Shown piece by piece: positions 10,160-18,803 of a stretch of 33,500 nt of DNA. This stretch comes from Prorocentrum cordatum (lineage: Eukaryota > Sar > Dinophyceae > Prorocentrales > Prorocentraceae), in contig CAUYUJ010014327.1 of the NCBI GenBank assembly GCA_963575745.1, forward strand, positions 316,946 to 350,445, written 5' to 3'. Under the pieces are notes generated by a model, which was not told the DNA's origin, made no database searches, and saw only the letters and a program-made list of their open reading frames with translations. The translations under genes and the position numbers were made by a program. Every line of letters starts with the position of its first letter. Within the stretch, counting starts at the first letter, position 1.

Positions 10160-10551
10160 GCGCCTGCCGGTCTTCGGCGGCTCCTGCGCTTTACCCCGAA
10201 ACTCGAAGAAATTGTGCAGCTCTCAATTTGCAGGCTAATGCGAACCGTTCTCTTCGGTGCTGAGGCGATCTTCGGCTTGGGCGCCAGTTTCTTCCGTTCC
10301 GTGACCATCGCCAGATTCGACGCCATTTGTCCTGTTGCAGATTCGAACTCTCTGCTGTGCCCGACTGCGACCTTTTCTTCGAGCGATCCGCAAGTGGCGA
10401 CGTCTTCTGGCTTGTTCGACATCGTGGCGACCAATGGATCGACGACGTTCGGTTCCTCGGAGGTAGATCCCGAGGTGCCCAAGTCATTTTCGTCTGTTCC
10501 GCGACCCCCGCGATGTCGCGCGAATCCAGATTTGCGCCGGCATTTCTCCAA
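10087..10551 (-). pseudogene. Charged protein-like fragment, unknown
   Basis: Minus frame of 154 codons. Residues 19-110 are polar and charged (for example DENDLGTSGSTSEEPNVVDP, then KPEDVATCGSLEEKVAVGHS, then ERKKLAPKPKIASAPKRTVR), looking like a flexible linker plus basic patch. The start at 10551 is arbitrary. Sequence with similar character continues upstream in frame 10744-10484 (TDSNIIETQFWPTRKASSGV). No family recognised. Confidence 0.4.
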
Positions 10552-10744
10552 TAGGTCCTGGACTAGAAACGCCCGAGGAAGCTTTTCTGGTGGGCCAGAA
10601 CTGGGTCTCGATGATGTTGGAGTCGGTGCGACTCATAGCTTTCCAGCAGGTCGTTTGCGCAGCGACGGTCGTGTCCTGGCGGCGCTCGCTGCAGACCCCC
10701 TGGTTCTGTGGCCGTTCAACTGGAAACCCCGGTGCTGAATGCAT
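10484..10744 (-). pseudogene. Protein-like fragment, unknown
   Basis: An 86-codon minus frame overlapping the next piece by 68 bp in a different frame. The segment AAQTTCWKAMSRTDSNIIET and the following FWPTRKASSGVSSPGPIGEM are natural in composition. It ends in a basic tail at a stop. It probably belongs to the same broken gene as the 10551-10087 frame. Confidence 0.3.
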
Positions 10745-10940
10745 GCCGCCTTGCCGAATGATGGCTCGATATGTGCGGCAGCGGCCGCGGGCCCCTCAGT
10801 GGCTGCGAGCCTGATGCCTTTGAGGAGGCCGCGCCAGGGCCACCCCGCAAGGTCAGTTCCCTCCGGCCCGCTGGGGTTGAGGCCCGGCCCCGAGCAGGGC
10901 CAATACCAGCGCCAACGTTTCGCGCGGCAACTGGCGGCGA

Positions 10941-11369
10941 TCAAGAAGAGCGCGCTCCGCGCGGTTGCGACCGTGACCTTGGGGCGCAAGACTGTCTGAG
11001 TGCTGATTCTTCGTCGCGTTGGTTGAGAAAGGCGATGAAAATTCTGCGAGCACGTCGTAGTTCTCGGTCTCGATCCAATAATATCTCGCCCAACTGGCGA
11101 TGTAGAAATGGATGGGGAGCGGCGCTGCCGAGGCCGCGACGTCGCTGACCCCCCATGGCCCATGGGGGGCAACCGCGTCGACCGCCCCAGCGAAACGTGC
11201 GCTCGCGAACTACCTCTCTGCGAATGTCTCGACGGGGGGCAGCGTCGGCTCCCTGGGTAGAAATGGCTGCGGCGTGCGCGGCCACGGGGGCGATGAACTC
11301 CTCGGCCTGGTACACCTGGAGGCCAGGGTGCTCCTCGCCAACCTCGCGGAAGTCGCAGTTGCGGCTCAT
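10941..11369 (-). pseudogene. Protein-like fragment, unknown
   Basis: A 142-codon minus frame starting MSRNCDFREVGEEHPGLQVY and continuing QAEEFIAPVAAHAAAISTQG, then an Arg/Glu-rich part and the segment RRARRIFIAFLNQRDEES. Just upstream, in another frame (about 11480-11350), is EHRRMIEVEEEADCDDEPQL, an acidic stretch that probably joined it. I recognise no domain. Confidence 0.4.
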
Positions 11370-11509
11370 CGTCGCAATCGGCCTCCTCCTCGACCTCGAT
11401 CATGCGACGATGTTCTGGTCCCGGTTGAACTTCGCGCTGCCGGGGGCCGCCGGGGTCCGTTTCGCGAGACACGTTGCCCGGATTCACGTTTGGTTTTGGA
11501 CAAATTTCA

Positions 11510-12013
11510 AGGGCATTCGCGCAACTCGCCGCCCAGGTAGACGCGACTGTTAGGGCAGATCCAGCCAGGTAACGCCCATCTGGCGCGCTGTGCACCATCA
11601 TCTGCCTCCGGCGTGGGGAAATATTCGGGCGTCGGATTGCAGCCCCCGTAGATGATGCCCCGCGTTGGGTCGCGCATGATGCTCTCGTCTGCGATCGCCG
11701 GGTAAATTGCCAGGGCCGCGGGGGATGGCCCGCCTCTGAAGATGCGGGGCCGGTCTTCAGCATCGCAGAGGGCGTCGCAAACGGCTTCGGTTCTGGTTGC
11801 CAGAGATCTTGGCGCGGCTGGCCCGTCGCGGCAACGTGCTTGACTCTCCGCGAGATCATTGCACGCGGCAGCCTCTGCAAACCTTTTTTTTTCCCAACCA
11901 TCCTGTGGTGTTGGGTCCTCGTTCTGAAGAGACGGTGGCCCGCGTCTCCTCTCCTCCTCTCCTCCTCCCCCTCCTCCTTGCGTTTCGCCCACCCAGCGCA
12001 GCGCTTCGTAGCA
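11510..12013 (-). pseudogene. Protein-like fragment resuming after the array
   Basis: From 12013 down to the T9 run at 11884-11892 the natural frame is Lys/Glu-rich (KRKEEGEEERRRG), and this frame is continuous with the 13493-13108 piece if the array is removed. After the T9 run the natural reading moves to another frame: RFAEAAACNDLAESQARCRD, then ALAIYPAIADESIMRDPTRG, IIYGGCNPTPEYFPTPEADD and WICPNSRVYLGGELRECP, ending at a stop near 11510. A homopolymer slip, biological or from reading, explains the shift. This is one of the most protein-like stretches in the window, yet I cannot name it. Confidence 0.45.
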
Positions 12014-13113
12014 CCATAGGGAGCTCCACCGAAGGCCCCAGTGGCAGGGTTCGCATGGCGGCCTCGGGCCATTTCGGCACACCCCTCACGAGGATCGTGG
12101 CCCCATAGGGAGCTCCACCGAAGGCTCCAGTGGCAGGGTTCGCATGGCGGCCTGGGGCCATTTCGGCGCACCCCTCACGAGGATCGTGGCCCCATAGGGA
12201 GCTCCACCGAAGGCGCCAGTGGCAGGGTTCGCATGGCGGCCACGGGCCATTTCGGCACACCCCTCACGACGACCGTAGACCTATAAGGGAGCTCCACCGA
12301 AGGCGCCAGTGGCAGGGTTCGCATGGCGGCCTCGGGCCATTTCGGCACACCCCTCACGAGGATCGTGGCCCCATAGGGAGCTCCACCGAAGGCGCCAGTG
12401 GCAGCGTTCTTATGGCGGCCTAGGGCCATTTCGGCACACCCCTCACGAGGATCGTGGACCCATAAAGGGAGCTCCACCGCAGGCGCCAGTGGCAGGGGTC
12501 GCATGGCGGCCTCGGGCCATTTCGGCACACCCCATCACGAGGATCGTGGCCCCATAGGAGCTCGAAGGCCCAGTGGCATCGCACAGCTCACCCCCGCTCC
12601 CGAACAGGGTTCGCATGGCGGCCTCGGGCCATTTCGGCACACCCCTCACGAGGATCGTGGCCCCATAGGGAGCTCCACCGAAGGCCCTGGCAGGGTTCGC
12701 ATGGCGGCCTCGGGCCATTTCGGCACACCCCTCACGAGGATCGTGGCCCCATAGGGAGCTCCACCGAAGGCGCCAGTGGCAGGGTTCGCATGGCGGCCTC
12801 GGGCCATTTCGGCACACCCCTCACGAGGATCGTGGACCCATAAAGGGAGCTCCACCGAAGGCGCCAGTGGCAGGGGTCGCATGGCGGCCTCGGGCCATTT
12901 CGGCACACCCCTCACGAAGACCGCGGCCCATAGGGAGCTCCACCGAAGGCCCCAGTGGCAGGGTTCGCATGGCGGCCTCGGGCCATTTCGGCACACCCCT
13001 CACGACGATCGTGGACCCATAAAGGGAGCTTCACCGAAGGCGCCAGTGGCAGGGTTCGCATGGCGGCCCTGGGCCATTTCGGCACACCCCTCACGAGGAT
13101 CGTGGCCCCATAG
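12014..13113. repeat. 12-unit tandem array of about 90 bp
   Basis: Units begin with GGGAGCTCCACCGAAGG at 12019, 12108, 12197, 12287, 12376, 12467, 12557 (variant), 12668, 12754, 12845, 12933 and 13024, spaced 86-91 bp except unit 7 (111 bp, about 25 bp extra). Each unit holds GGTTCGCATGGCGGCC, GGGCCATTTCGGCACACC and the small hairpin CACGA-GGA-TCGTG. CCATAG or a variant bounds nearly every unit and both array ends (12014-12019 and 13108-13113). It lies inside minus-strand protein-like sequence. Because spacings are not multiples of three, no single frame crosses it on either strand, so it is not a clean protein repeat. Confidence 0.97.
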
Positions 13114-13493
13114 TTGTGCTGCTTCAACAACCGCGCCTGGGCGTCGTACTCCGCCTTGTCGACGTGCAACGCCACCTCCTCCCTCATGGCTCTCAAGGCC
13201 CTTTCCTGCTTCTGCTCCTCGGTGAGAGGGGCGCCGTCCTTGTCGTCGTCGGCGCCCGCGAAGACGGCCACGAACGTGTCTCTGAGCATGTCGGGCTCTG
13301 GCGGGAAGCCGTGGCCGCATGGGGGGCGCGGGCGAAGATGGCATTCACACTTGCGGCATTCACAACTGCATATGGTTGGGTCTTTCGCCAGGATATATAT
13401 ATATATATAGATTACAAAAAAACTGTCTCCCCATCTTCGGCCCGTCCTTGCACGGCGCGGGCGCCGCCTGCAACTGTTGGGTATCTCAGACAA
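13108..13493 (-). pseudogene. Cys-rich then charged helical fragment, unknown
   Basis: Minus frame with a Cys-rich patch (CSCECRKCECHLRPRPPCGH, about 13380-13310), then PDMLRDTFVAVFAGADDDKD and a strongly helical, coiled-coil-like end (LTEEQKQERALRAMREEVAL, HVDKAEYDAQARLLKQHN) running directly into the tandem array at 13113. The spaced CxC-x2-CxC cysteines could bind metal, but no known zinc knuckle fits. A TA dinucleotide run (13392-13409) sits upstream and is read through as Tyr-Ile repeats, so the true exon may begin after it. Removing the array keeps this frame open into 12013-10633. Confidence 0.5.
13392..13409. repeat. (TA)n microsatellite
   Basis: A short run of about nine TA dinucleotides in GC-rich surroundings, followed by an A7 run at 13416-13422. 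Confidence 0.9.
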
Positions 13494-13722
13494 GCAGGTC
13501 GCCCATCATCTGGCGACGTCGCACTACCATGGCCCGAAATACACAATGTCCGGTGTTTGGGTCGTCTAGAGGTCTTCGCGCGGCGACGCGCGTTGAAGTC
13601 CCAATGTCGCACGGCAATCGCGCCCACGTCGTCGGCGCCCGCGTGGAGGGGGTGCCCCCGCTGCTGCACTCGAGAGTTATTTGTGCCAGGCGAACGCACT
13701 GCCTCCCCTCCCCCGCGACGCA

Positions 13723-14121
13723 TCAGCGCGTCGCCCAGGCGCGTGTCCTGAGAGCGCGGGCATGTTGACGATGCGCAGGGCGGTCCACAGCCTCCAAATC
13801 CAACTGCATCAGGTAGTCGGCGGTCAGACATGGCTGGCACCTGCCATCTGGCATCGCATCCCGCGGATACTGCGTTGGGGGCCATGACCTATGTGGACGC
13901 GCTGGTTGTTGCGCTGGCTCATCGTCGCCAGCCAGCGCCCCTGCCGCGCGCGGCTGCGGCGCGTGCGCCGGTCGCGAAGATGACGGTGCAATCGGATTTG
14001 GCGTTTCATCCCCCGTTGCATATCTCGTAGCCAAAGGGCGCCCCCTGGACTCCGCGCGCCCGCGCAGACTCCAGCTTTCCTGAAAAGTGAATAATGCAGC
14101 CTGAGAGCCGCAAGCGCGCAT
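13723..14121 (-). pseudogene. Linker-like protein fragment, unknown
   Basis: A 132-codon minus frame: TRYATGDETPNPIAPSSSRP, then Ala/Pro/Arg-rich linker-like sequence, then CLTADYLMQLDLEAVDRPAH. The last part is the most gene-like. A C13 run at 14118-14130 lies just beyond the ORF start. No family recognised. Confidence 0.3.
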
Positions 14122-14281
14122 CCCCCCCCCCCCCCATCAAACCCTGAGCGTCGGGGTCGCGTTGCCACGATCCAACCACTGATTGAATAATGTCGGTCGC
14201 AACGCAGTCCCAAGACGCACGCTCGAAGGCGCGGTGCGCGCGTTACTCTACTCGGCGGTTTCGACGCAGAACAGCTGCTCT

Positions 14282-14704
14282 CTAAGGTGATGTTCTGGGA
14301 GATCTAAGTACTCGGCAGCACTCGTGAGCGGCGCGTTTTCTTTCGACGATGTCTGACCTGCGGTCCGGGTGCATCTCCGTGCCGGGTGCTGCGTAGGCCC
14401 GCCAGTGTGCCACGTCATCGCCTTGCCGTCTCGCTCTTCTGGAGCGTCTGCTCAGGCGTCTCCGCCTAACCTGCAGGCGTTCTCCATGGCCAGGTTGGCA
14501 TCGCATCTGCTGGGGCCGCCCATGCTGGACAACGCTGCCGGGTGACCCTTCGACCATGCGCCCCCAGCGTCGAGCGGCCCCAATGATTGGATCACATTCG
14601 AAAAAACAGCGGGGCATCGCCCCGTTCAATGGCCCCAGTGACGCGGCTATTGGACGCGGTGGAAAGAACAGAGTACGCGCAGGCGTAGCGAATTGAAGTT
14701 GCAA
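14282..14704 (-). pseudogene. Protein-like fragment, basic, unknown
   Basis: A 140-codon minus frame with FFECDPIIGAARRWGRMVEG near the start and, near the end, HWRAYAAPGTEMHPDRRSDI and VERKRAAHECCRVL. The centre is Arg-rich. Its reading is less clear than its neighbours and the frame may switch internally. Confidence 0.28.
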
Positions 14705-14749
14705 TCATCAAAAGCCAATCCAGCAGTCGCAGCCCCTAGTCTGGCAAAT

Positions 14750-15256
14750 TCATAGCGGACCAGGGCACCAACTATACGCAGGTGTGCCCTGACCTGGGAT
14801 TCCATGAGATCGAGCCCTCTTTGTTGTCTTCATCTCCGAGGCATTAGAGCTTCTATGCGAACTAGGAAGTAGGTATGTTGCCGGGTCTGCGCGGACACCA
14901 TTCGCCTCGGCGGTGACACTGACGACGCCCGGGGGCATCCGCAAGTGCAGGCTCGGCGAGAGACCTTCAAACCCCCGCTCGAAAGCTGCAGCCGGTTGCA
15001 AAGGGGTCATCTTGCCAGGATGTAGATTCAACCGCGCGTGAACTTCTCGAGCCCAAGCTCTGCGAGGCACGTTAACTGCAGGATTCAATGACGGGCCACG
15101 GGTCTGATCACCTGCTCGCTCGCGCATCATATGTCCAATAATGCCACCGATGGAAAAGAAGGCTGCGACTCTGGAGATAATGAGGCTGAAGTAAGGCGTA
15201 TTGATGTGGGCGTTGTCGCGGGTCGTGGATGAAGAGGTGGGTTCGTGTAGCCGCAA
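14750..15256 (-). pseudogene. Protein-like fragment, unknown
   Basis: A 168-codon minus frame. Its first third has a short hydrophobic run (PYFSLIISRVAAFFSIGGII, about residues 20-40) that could be a membrane segment. It is followed by MMRERAGDQTRGPSLNPAVN, WAREVHARLNLHPGKMTPLQ and a mixed hydrophobic part (LSPSLHLRMPPGVVSVTAEA). It overlaps the 15548-15108 frame and is probably its continuation after an indel near 15200. Confidence 0.4.
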
Positions 15257-15548
15257 CCAGCTTCAAATGGTCGTGGGGTCGCCTGTCGGCGCTCCACGGT
15301 CTTAGGGCCAAGATTGCACGTCGCGTTCCTGCGCCGCGCTCGAAAGTGAGGTTGCACGTCGCGTTCCCGCGCTCGAAAATGAGGTCGTAGTAGCGGTCGA
15401 GGTTCTTTGCGCGCTGGCGGGCCGGTAGGTTGTAGAGGTGGTCCAGGCTGTCGCCGCGGTCAAAAGGAAGGCCTACGCATGAACGCTCGGAGCTCCCTGC
15501 GCGCTCCAGGCGTGGGACGGCGTCGGTCGACTGGTACCGGTAATGCAA
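15108..15548 (-). pseudogene. Protein-like fragment with internal duplication
   Basis: A 146-codon minus frame. Residues 30-60 read PFDRGDSLDHLYNLPARQRA and KNLDRYYDLIFERG; a short duplication (plus strand about 15317-15383) repeats the FERG motif with ATCNL between. Then come LKLVAATRTHLFIHDPRQRP and a likely shift into the next frame. The charged composition is very unlike random GC-rich DNA. No known domain is recognised. Confidence 0.42.
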
Positions 15549-15673
15549 TACGTGGTGATGATCATCGTGCCCTTGTCCTCGATGCGGCCCGCGTTTCTGC
15601 AGGCACGTCGGTGGAACTCGGCGTCAACGCTCATCGCGCCGCTGGTGGAAATGGGCAAAACTACCGCTACCAA
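15473..15673 (-). pseudogene. Protein-like fragment, proximal end of the tract
   Basis: A minus frame containing LPISTSGAMSVDAEFHRRAC followed by RNAGRIEDKGTMIITTYCI, then a shift into the 15548 frame. Nothing protein-like is seen beyond about 15690, so this is the upstream end of the tract as it survives here. No start context can be defined. Confidence 0.38.
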
Positions 15674-15916
15674 ATAGAAAACGGTAATGGGGTCTCATCG
15701 TGTATAGGACGAGAATAACCCGTCAATTCTACGATGTGGGAAGGGCCCGGGATGGCGATGGGAGAAAACAAAAGGCCCTTTGCCAACCCCACCGCCGCAT
15801 ATCATATACCGAGTAGGCGGCACAGGCGAATGGGGCTTCGCCGCCCTGACCACATACGGTCGGTTGCGGGTCGCGCAAACATTGGACGCTCCCCCTCGGA
15901 ACGTAACTTCGAACCC

Positions 15917-16105
15917 CCAAGACAGCCCCAAGACCGCCCCAGAGCGCCCAAAAGGGCTCCATTATGCGATTCGGATGCCCCAAAATATGGGGGGGGCGGG
16001 GGGGGGCAATAGTCCCCCCCCCTATATGATCGACGCCTTCGTGAATGCCCCCAGAGAACCTCCAAGGCTCCCACAAGGCAGCCAAGAGAGCCTCAACAGA
16101 ACCAC
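15917..16105. repeat. Degenerate CCAAG-type repeats
   Basis: Plus-strand 10-12-bp words such as CCCCCAAGACAGCC and CCTCCAAGGCTCCC, same family as 20036-20182. A G8CG9 stretch (15991-16008) and a C9 run (about 16014-16022) lie inside and could fold together. Confidence 0.8.
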
Positions 16106-16159
16106 AAGACACTCCGAAACAACCTTAAGAAAATCCTGATATCCTCTGATATGACCCCG

Positions 16160-16381
16160 TCAGGCAGGGCGGGCCGCGAGAAGACTGGAAGAGGGCCTCC
16201 AGAAGACCCGAAGGCGGCTGCCAGAGACTTCGTCGTCGTCGTCCTCTTCCTCCTCTTCGTCCCCCTCCTCCTCAGTCTGATCCGGCTGATCCAGAACTGG
16301 TTTCACTGCAAACTTCCACACTGTCCTGGTGAAGTCAACTCTCCGTGCTGAATCCCAACAACCGTTTGGGGAGTGAGTGGT
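16160..16381 (-). CDS. Acidic exon-like open frame, unknown
   Basis: This frame opens right after a TAA and runs 73 codons to a stop. It reads SARRVDFTRTVWKFAVKPVL, then DQPDQTEEEGD followed by an uninterrupted Glu/Asp run, then Ser/Arg-rich sequence. The acidic run comes from a TCC/GTC trinucleotide tract (16229-16275), but the non-repetitive part before it is convincing. It might be an exon, with a possible acceptor AG at the ATTCAG near 16348. The plus-strand frame here is poly-Leu/Val and is probably the shadow. Confidence 0.3.
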   Translation of the reverse strand, partial: TTHSPNGCWDSARRVDFTRTVWKFAVKPVLDQPDQTEEEGDEEEEEDDDDEVSGSRLRVFWRPSSSLLAARPA

Positions 16382-16384
16382 TTA

Positions 16385-16890
16385 GAGCGTTTTCTATTTC
16401 AACTCTTTTCTTCCCCTTCGGGGAAGGCTATACCACTGTTCCTCTTTAAAAAGCACCCCCTCTCCCAGCCGACCATCAGCCAAGCCGGACCAATGAGACC
16501 CGCCCACACACCACCCGCCTTGACACAATACAATACACCATGAACTTGGCTTCCAAATTAGGAGCATGCGAGGGCGCTCCGCGACCACTTGGCATTGGTG
16601 TTTGACAGCAACGGCGAGGGTGCCGTATATTGCTTGCTGTGCGCAGGTTAACCACCCCTGTCTAGAAACTACATGAGATACTCGGTGACTCCATATCAGG
16701 AGCATGCGCAAGGCCCTCTTCTCTGAGCTCTGGTCTGTTTCGCGACTCCTCAAGATGTTACACTTTGTCTATCAGCGTCGGTACTTTCTTTGCGCTCCCA
16801 GGAGGAGCCGCCCGTCTCACAAAATGCTCAACATTTTGCGTCAGGAGTACTCGGGATCTATAACTCCTTAGGGCCTGGGCCCCAGGGTTC
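16385..16890. other. No supported gene
   Basis: A 119-codon minus frame (16753-16394) is open and includes two copies of RMLLIW, reflecting the repeated word AGGAGCATGCG near 16560 and 16699. It has no recognisable domain, and the rest of the stretch shows nothing else. Confidence 0.5.
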
Positions 16891-16910
16891 CTTTTGGGTT
16901 CCCCGAAATT

Positions 16911-17056
16911 AGCTGGCGCAACTGGCGCGGCTAGAGCACGTGGCACAATTGGTGCACGTGGAGCACGTGCCGCATCTGGCACGCTTGGCCTCCAGGCTGC
17001 CTGGTGCACACCTGGAACCCGTGGCGCGCATGGCTTGTATGGCGTTCCTGGGCGAT
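16911..17056 (+). repeat. 9-bp repeat reading as Gly-X-Y (collagen-like)
   Basis: About 16 diverged 9-bp units of the type GGnGCACGT. In the frame 16894-17106 (70 codons from an ATG) this gives Gly at nearly every third residue (GATGAARARGTIGARGAR, later GTRGAHGLYGVPGRS), with breaks at AAS, AAW and CTP. The reverse strand reads Ala/Pro/Arg. It could be a small collagen-like protein exon or simply a minisatellite with a period divisible by nine. No signal peptide is seen, and I favour the repeat reading. Confidence 0.6.
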
Positions 17057-17320
17057 CTGCTGACACTCGGATGCTACTTATGTGTTGGGAGGGCGGGAGG
17101 GAGTGAGCTACACGGCTTGCTATCTAGGAGGGTAGCTTGACCCTTCCCCCTACCCCCTTCCCCCAGGTATGGAGGGGAGGGGCCGCGACCGATTGGAGCG
17201 TCCAAGAAGGCCTTGGCCAGATGGCAACAACCATTGATTTTACGAAGGCGTTGGGCCAATATTGGCCACTTGGAGGGGGGGGATAATTTCATACCCCCCA
17301 TTCCTTGATCAAAACTCCTC

Positions 17321-17547
17321 CAAGATGGCCCCCAAAGCTCCCGAGAGTGCGCCAAGAGGGCCTCAAGAGGCACCCAGGAGACCCCAAGAGGCTCCCAAGA
17401 AACCCCCAAGAGGCTCCCCCGGGGCACCCAAGATGCACCAAGATGCCCCCGGGCCGCCAAGAGGCACCCAAGGCGCCCCATTAGGGCGTCCAGAAGCTCT
17501 GGAGACATCCGAAGAGACTCCGAGAGGCATCCAAGAGGCCTCTGGCC
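17321..17547. repeat. Degenerate CCAAG-type repeats
   Basis: Plus-strand words such as CCAAGAGGCTCCC and ACCCAAGATGC with period about 10-15 bp. They make a Pro/Glu/Ala-rich artificial frame that continues into the TCC tract. A G7 run and CCCCCC precede it near 17275-17300. Confidence 0.85.
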
Positions 17548-17562
17548 TTTCTGCTCGCACTC

Positions 17563-17657
17563 CTCCTCCTCCTCCTCCTCCTCCTCCTCCTCCTCCTCTT
17601 CCTCATCTGCCTATTCCTCCTCCTCCTCCTCCTCCTCCTCATCATCATCATCATCAT
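17563..17657. repeat. (TCC)n then (ATC)n microsatellite
   Basis: CTC/TCC tract to about 17640, passing into CATCATCAT to 17657. On the plus strand it reads poly-Pro then poly-His. Confidence 0.95.
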
Positions 17658-18060
17658 GAATCATCATCATCCGATTCCTCCTCCATCCTCCCCCTCCTGT
17701 GGTATGACTTCTTACCGAGCCCTTTACTCCACTGCATGCTCCTCCACATCCCTGGTCGGGGCAACTCGTCTGGCCATCGTTTCTGGCTGGGCTGGTTGGG
17801 GCTACGGGAAGCGTCTAGAAATTTGTCGCACTTGAACTTTTGTAGCGCACCTCTTCCCCTCTCCTCCCCGCTCCGGCGGCCGGACGCGTGGTGGGAGCGG
17901 CCCCCGCCTGGACCACGGGCAGCTGGCTGCCCATCTGCGCCACAAACTGCCGCCACGGCTGCGGCAGGTACCCTGGGTCCGCGAAGCTGGCCTGAGAGGG
18001 CGCAGTGGACGACACCCAGACAGCGTCCCGAGAGCGAGGAGGGGAGGGGGAGGTGGAGAG
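17654..18060 (-). CDS. Exon-like open frames, unknown protein
   Basis: Two minus frames look natural. The upstream one (about 18030-17815) reads DAVWVSSTAPSQASFADPGY, LPQPWRQFVAQMGSQLPVVQ and then an Ala/Thr/Gly linker. The second (about 17850-17654) reads KFKCDKFLDASRSPNQPSQK, RWPDELPRPGMWRSMQWSKG and ends in an acidic tail, EEESDDDDS. They overlap by about 35 bp, so a frameshift or a very short intron separates them. Low repetitiveness and a Gln/Phe/Trp-containing core favour coding. No family recognised; the plus-strand 325-codon frame here is largely a repeat translation. Confidence 0.38.
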
Positions 18061-18085
18061 GCCTTCCAAATGAGGCCAGAGCAGA

Positions 18086-18194
18086 CGGGGTCGGAGGATC
18101 TCGCCGCATCGCTGATGCACGGCTGTGGAACGGGCTCCAGATCGCGCAAAATCGCCGACGCATCGGTGATGCGGCGCGATCCCCCGACCCCACC
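18086..18194. mobile_element. MITE-like inverted-repeat element
   Basis: The left arm GGGGTCGGAGGATCTCGCCG... (18086-18117) matches the reverse complement of the right arm ending CGATCCCCCGACCCC (to 18194) over about 32 bp with four or five mismatches. Both arms hold the palindrome GCATCGsYGATGC. A related element lies at 27229-27373 and a lone right arm at 18366-18410. No clear target duplication is visible. Confidence 0.65.
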
Positions 18195-18360
18195 TACTCA
18201 AGCTCGCGGAAACGTGGCAGCACGACCTGTTTGTGCTGACTGTTTCGCTCGTCCATTATCTACTCTGCCCCTTTTTCCCTACTTCCGAGGCCTGGGAGAA
18301 GGGCCAGCGGAAAAGAGGGCACTGGTGCGGCTCGACGAACAAAGGTAGCCCACGGGGGCC
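18157..18360. repeat. Diverged direct duplication, copy A
   Basis: Copy A runs from GACGCATCGGTGATGCGGCG to TAGCCCACGGGGG. Copy B follows at 18364-18726. The two align along the whole length apart from two insertions in copy B. Confidence 0.8.
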
Positions 18361-18363
18361 CGA

Positions 18364-18726
18364 GACGCATCGGTGATGCGGCGCGACCGCCCAAGCCCAT
18401 CTACTCGAACTCGCGCAAGCGTGGCAGCAAGACTGAGCGAGCACGTATAGTTAAAACCACCCCCAAGCCTACCGACCGGCTTGTGCTGACTGGTTCGCTC
18501 GTCCATGCTCTACTCTGCCCCTCAGGAAAAACACACAGGTGGTTGCTGGGCTGCGTCTGGTTTGTTGTTCTGGTCTTGTCGTTGTTTCTTGTTTTCTGGT
18601 TGTGTAGTTTTTGTGATGTTTTTGTTTATGTTGTTTCTCCCTACCTGCGCGGCCCTGGAGCAGGGCCCGCGGAGAAGGGACACCCTCGTGGCTCGCCGAG
18701 CAAAGGCAATTTAGCCCACGGGGGGG
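18364..18726. repeat. Diverged direct duplication, copy B with two inserts
   Basis: It aligns with copy A through GTGGCAGCA, TTGTGCTGACTG, TTCGCTCGTCCAT, CTACTCTGCCCC, the AGGGCC(A/C)GCGGA region and TAGCCCACGGGGG. It has about 44 extra bases at 18434-18477 and about 114 extra bases at 18523-18636. The second insert is T/G-rich (many TTGTTT words), unlike its surroundings. Insertion into B or deletion from A are both possible. Confidence 0.78.
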
Positions 18727-18803
18727 AGGGGCCTGAGGCTGGAGGGCAGGCATGAGGGCGGGGGAGCGGGTCCCTCGAGGCGAGCGGCCAAGTCAGAGCA
18801 GAC

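Larger units (their letters stand above)
3963..15690 (-). other. 11.7-kb minus-strand protein-like tract, broken
   Basis: Across this whole span the protein-like frames fall on the minus strand: mixed composition, charged helices and few Pro/Arg runs. They hop between the three frames, often with adjoining pieces overlapping directly, so indels explain the breaks better than introns at many joints. Individual pieces are listed separately. Two insertions interrupt it, at 7261-8764 and 12014-13113. I recognise no reverse transcriptase, integrase, transposase, capsid or metabolic family in it. It may be a large decayed element, a pseudogene, or a true gene with sequencing errors and introns. Confidence 0.5.

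Noticed and set aside
10633-12171. The 512-codon minus frame as one intact gene
   Set aside because: It begins inside the tandem array and becomes Arg/Ser/Pro-rich after the T9 run, where a different frame is clearly more natural. Only parts of it are likely to be former coding sequence.
12015-13112. The 90-bp array as a CRISPR or as a repeat-protein gene
   Set aside because: Units are head to tail with no variable spacers, so it is not a CRISPR. Spacings of 86, 88, 89, 90, 91 and 111 break every reading frame, so it is not a clean protein repeat.
17262-18239. 325-codon plus-strand ORF
   Set aside because: It is translated CCAAG repeats, then poly-Pro and poly-His from microsatellites, then the antisense of a more natural minus-strand stretch.
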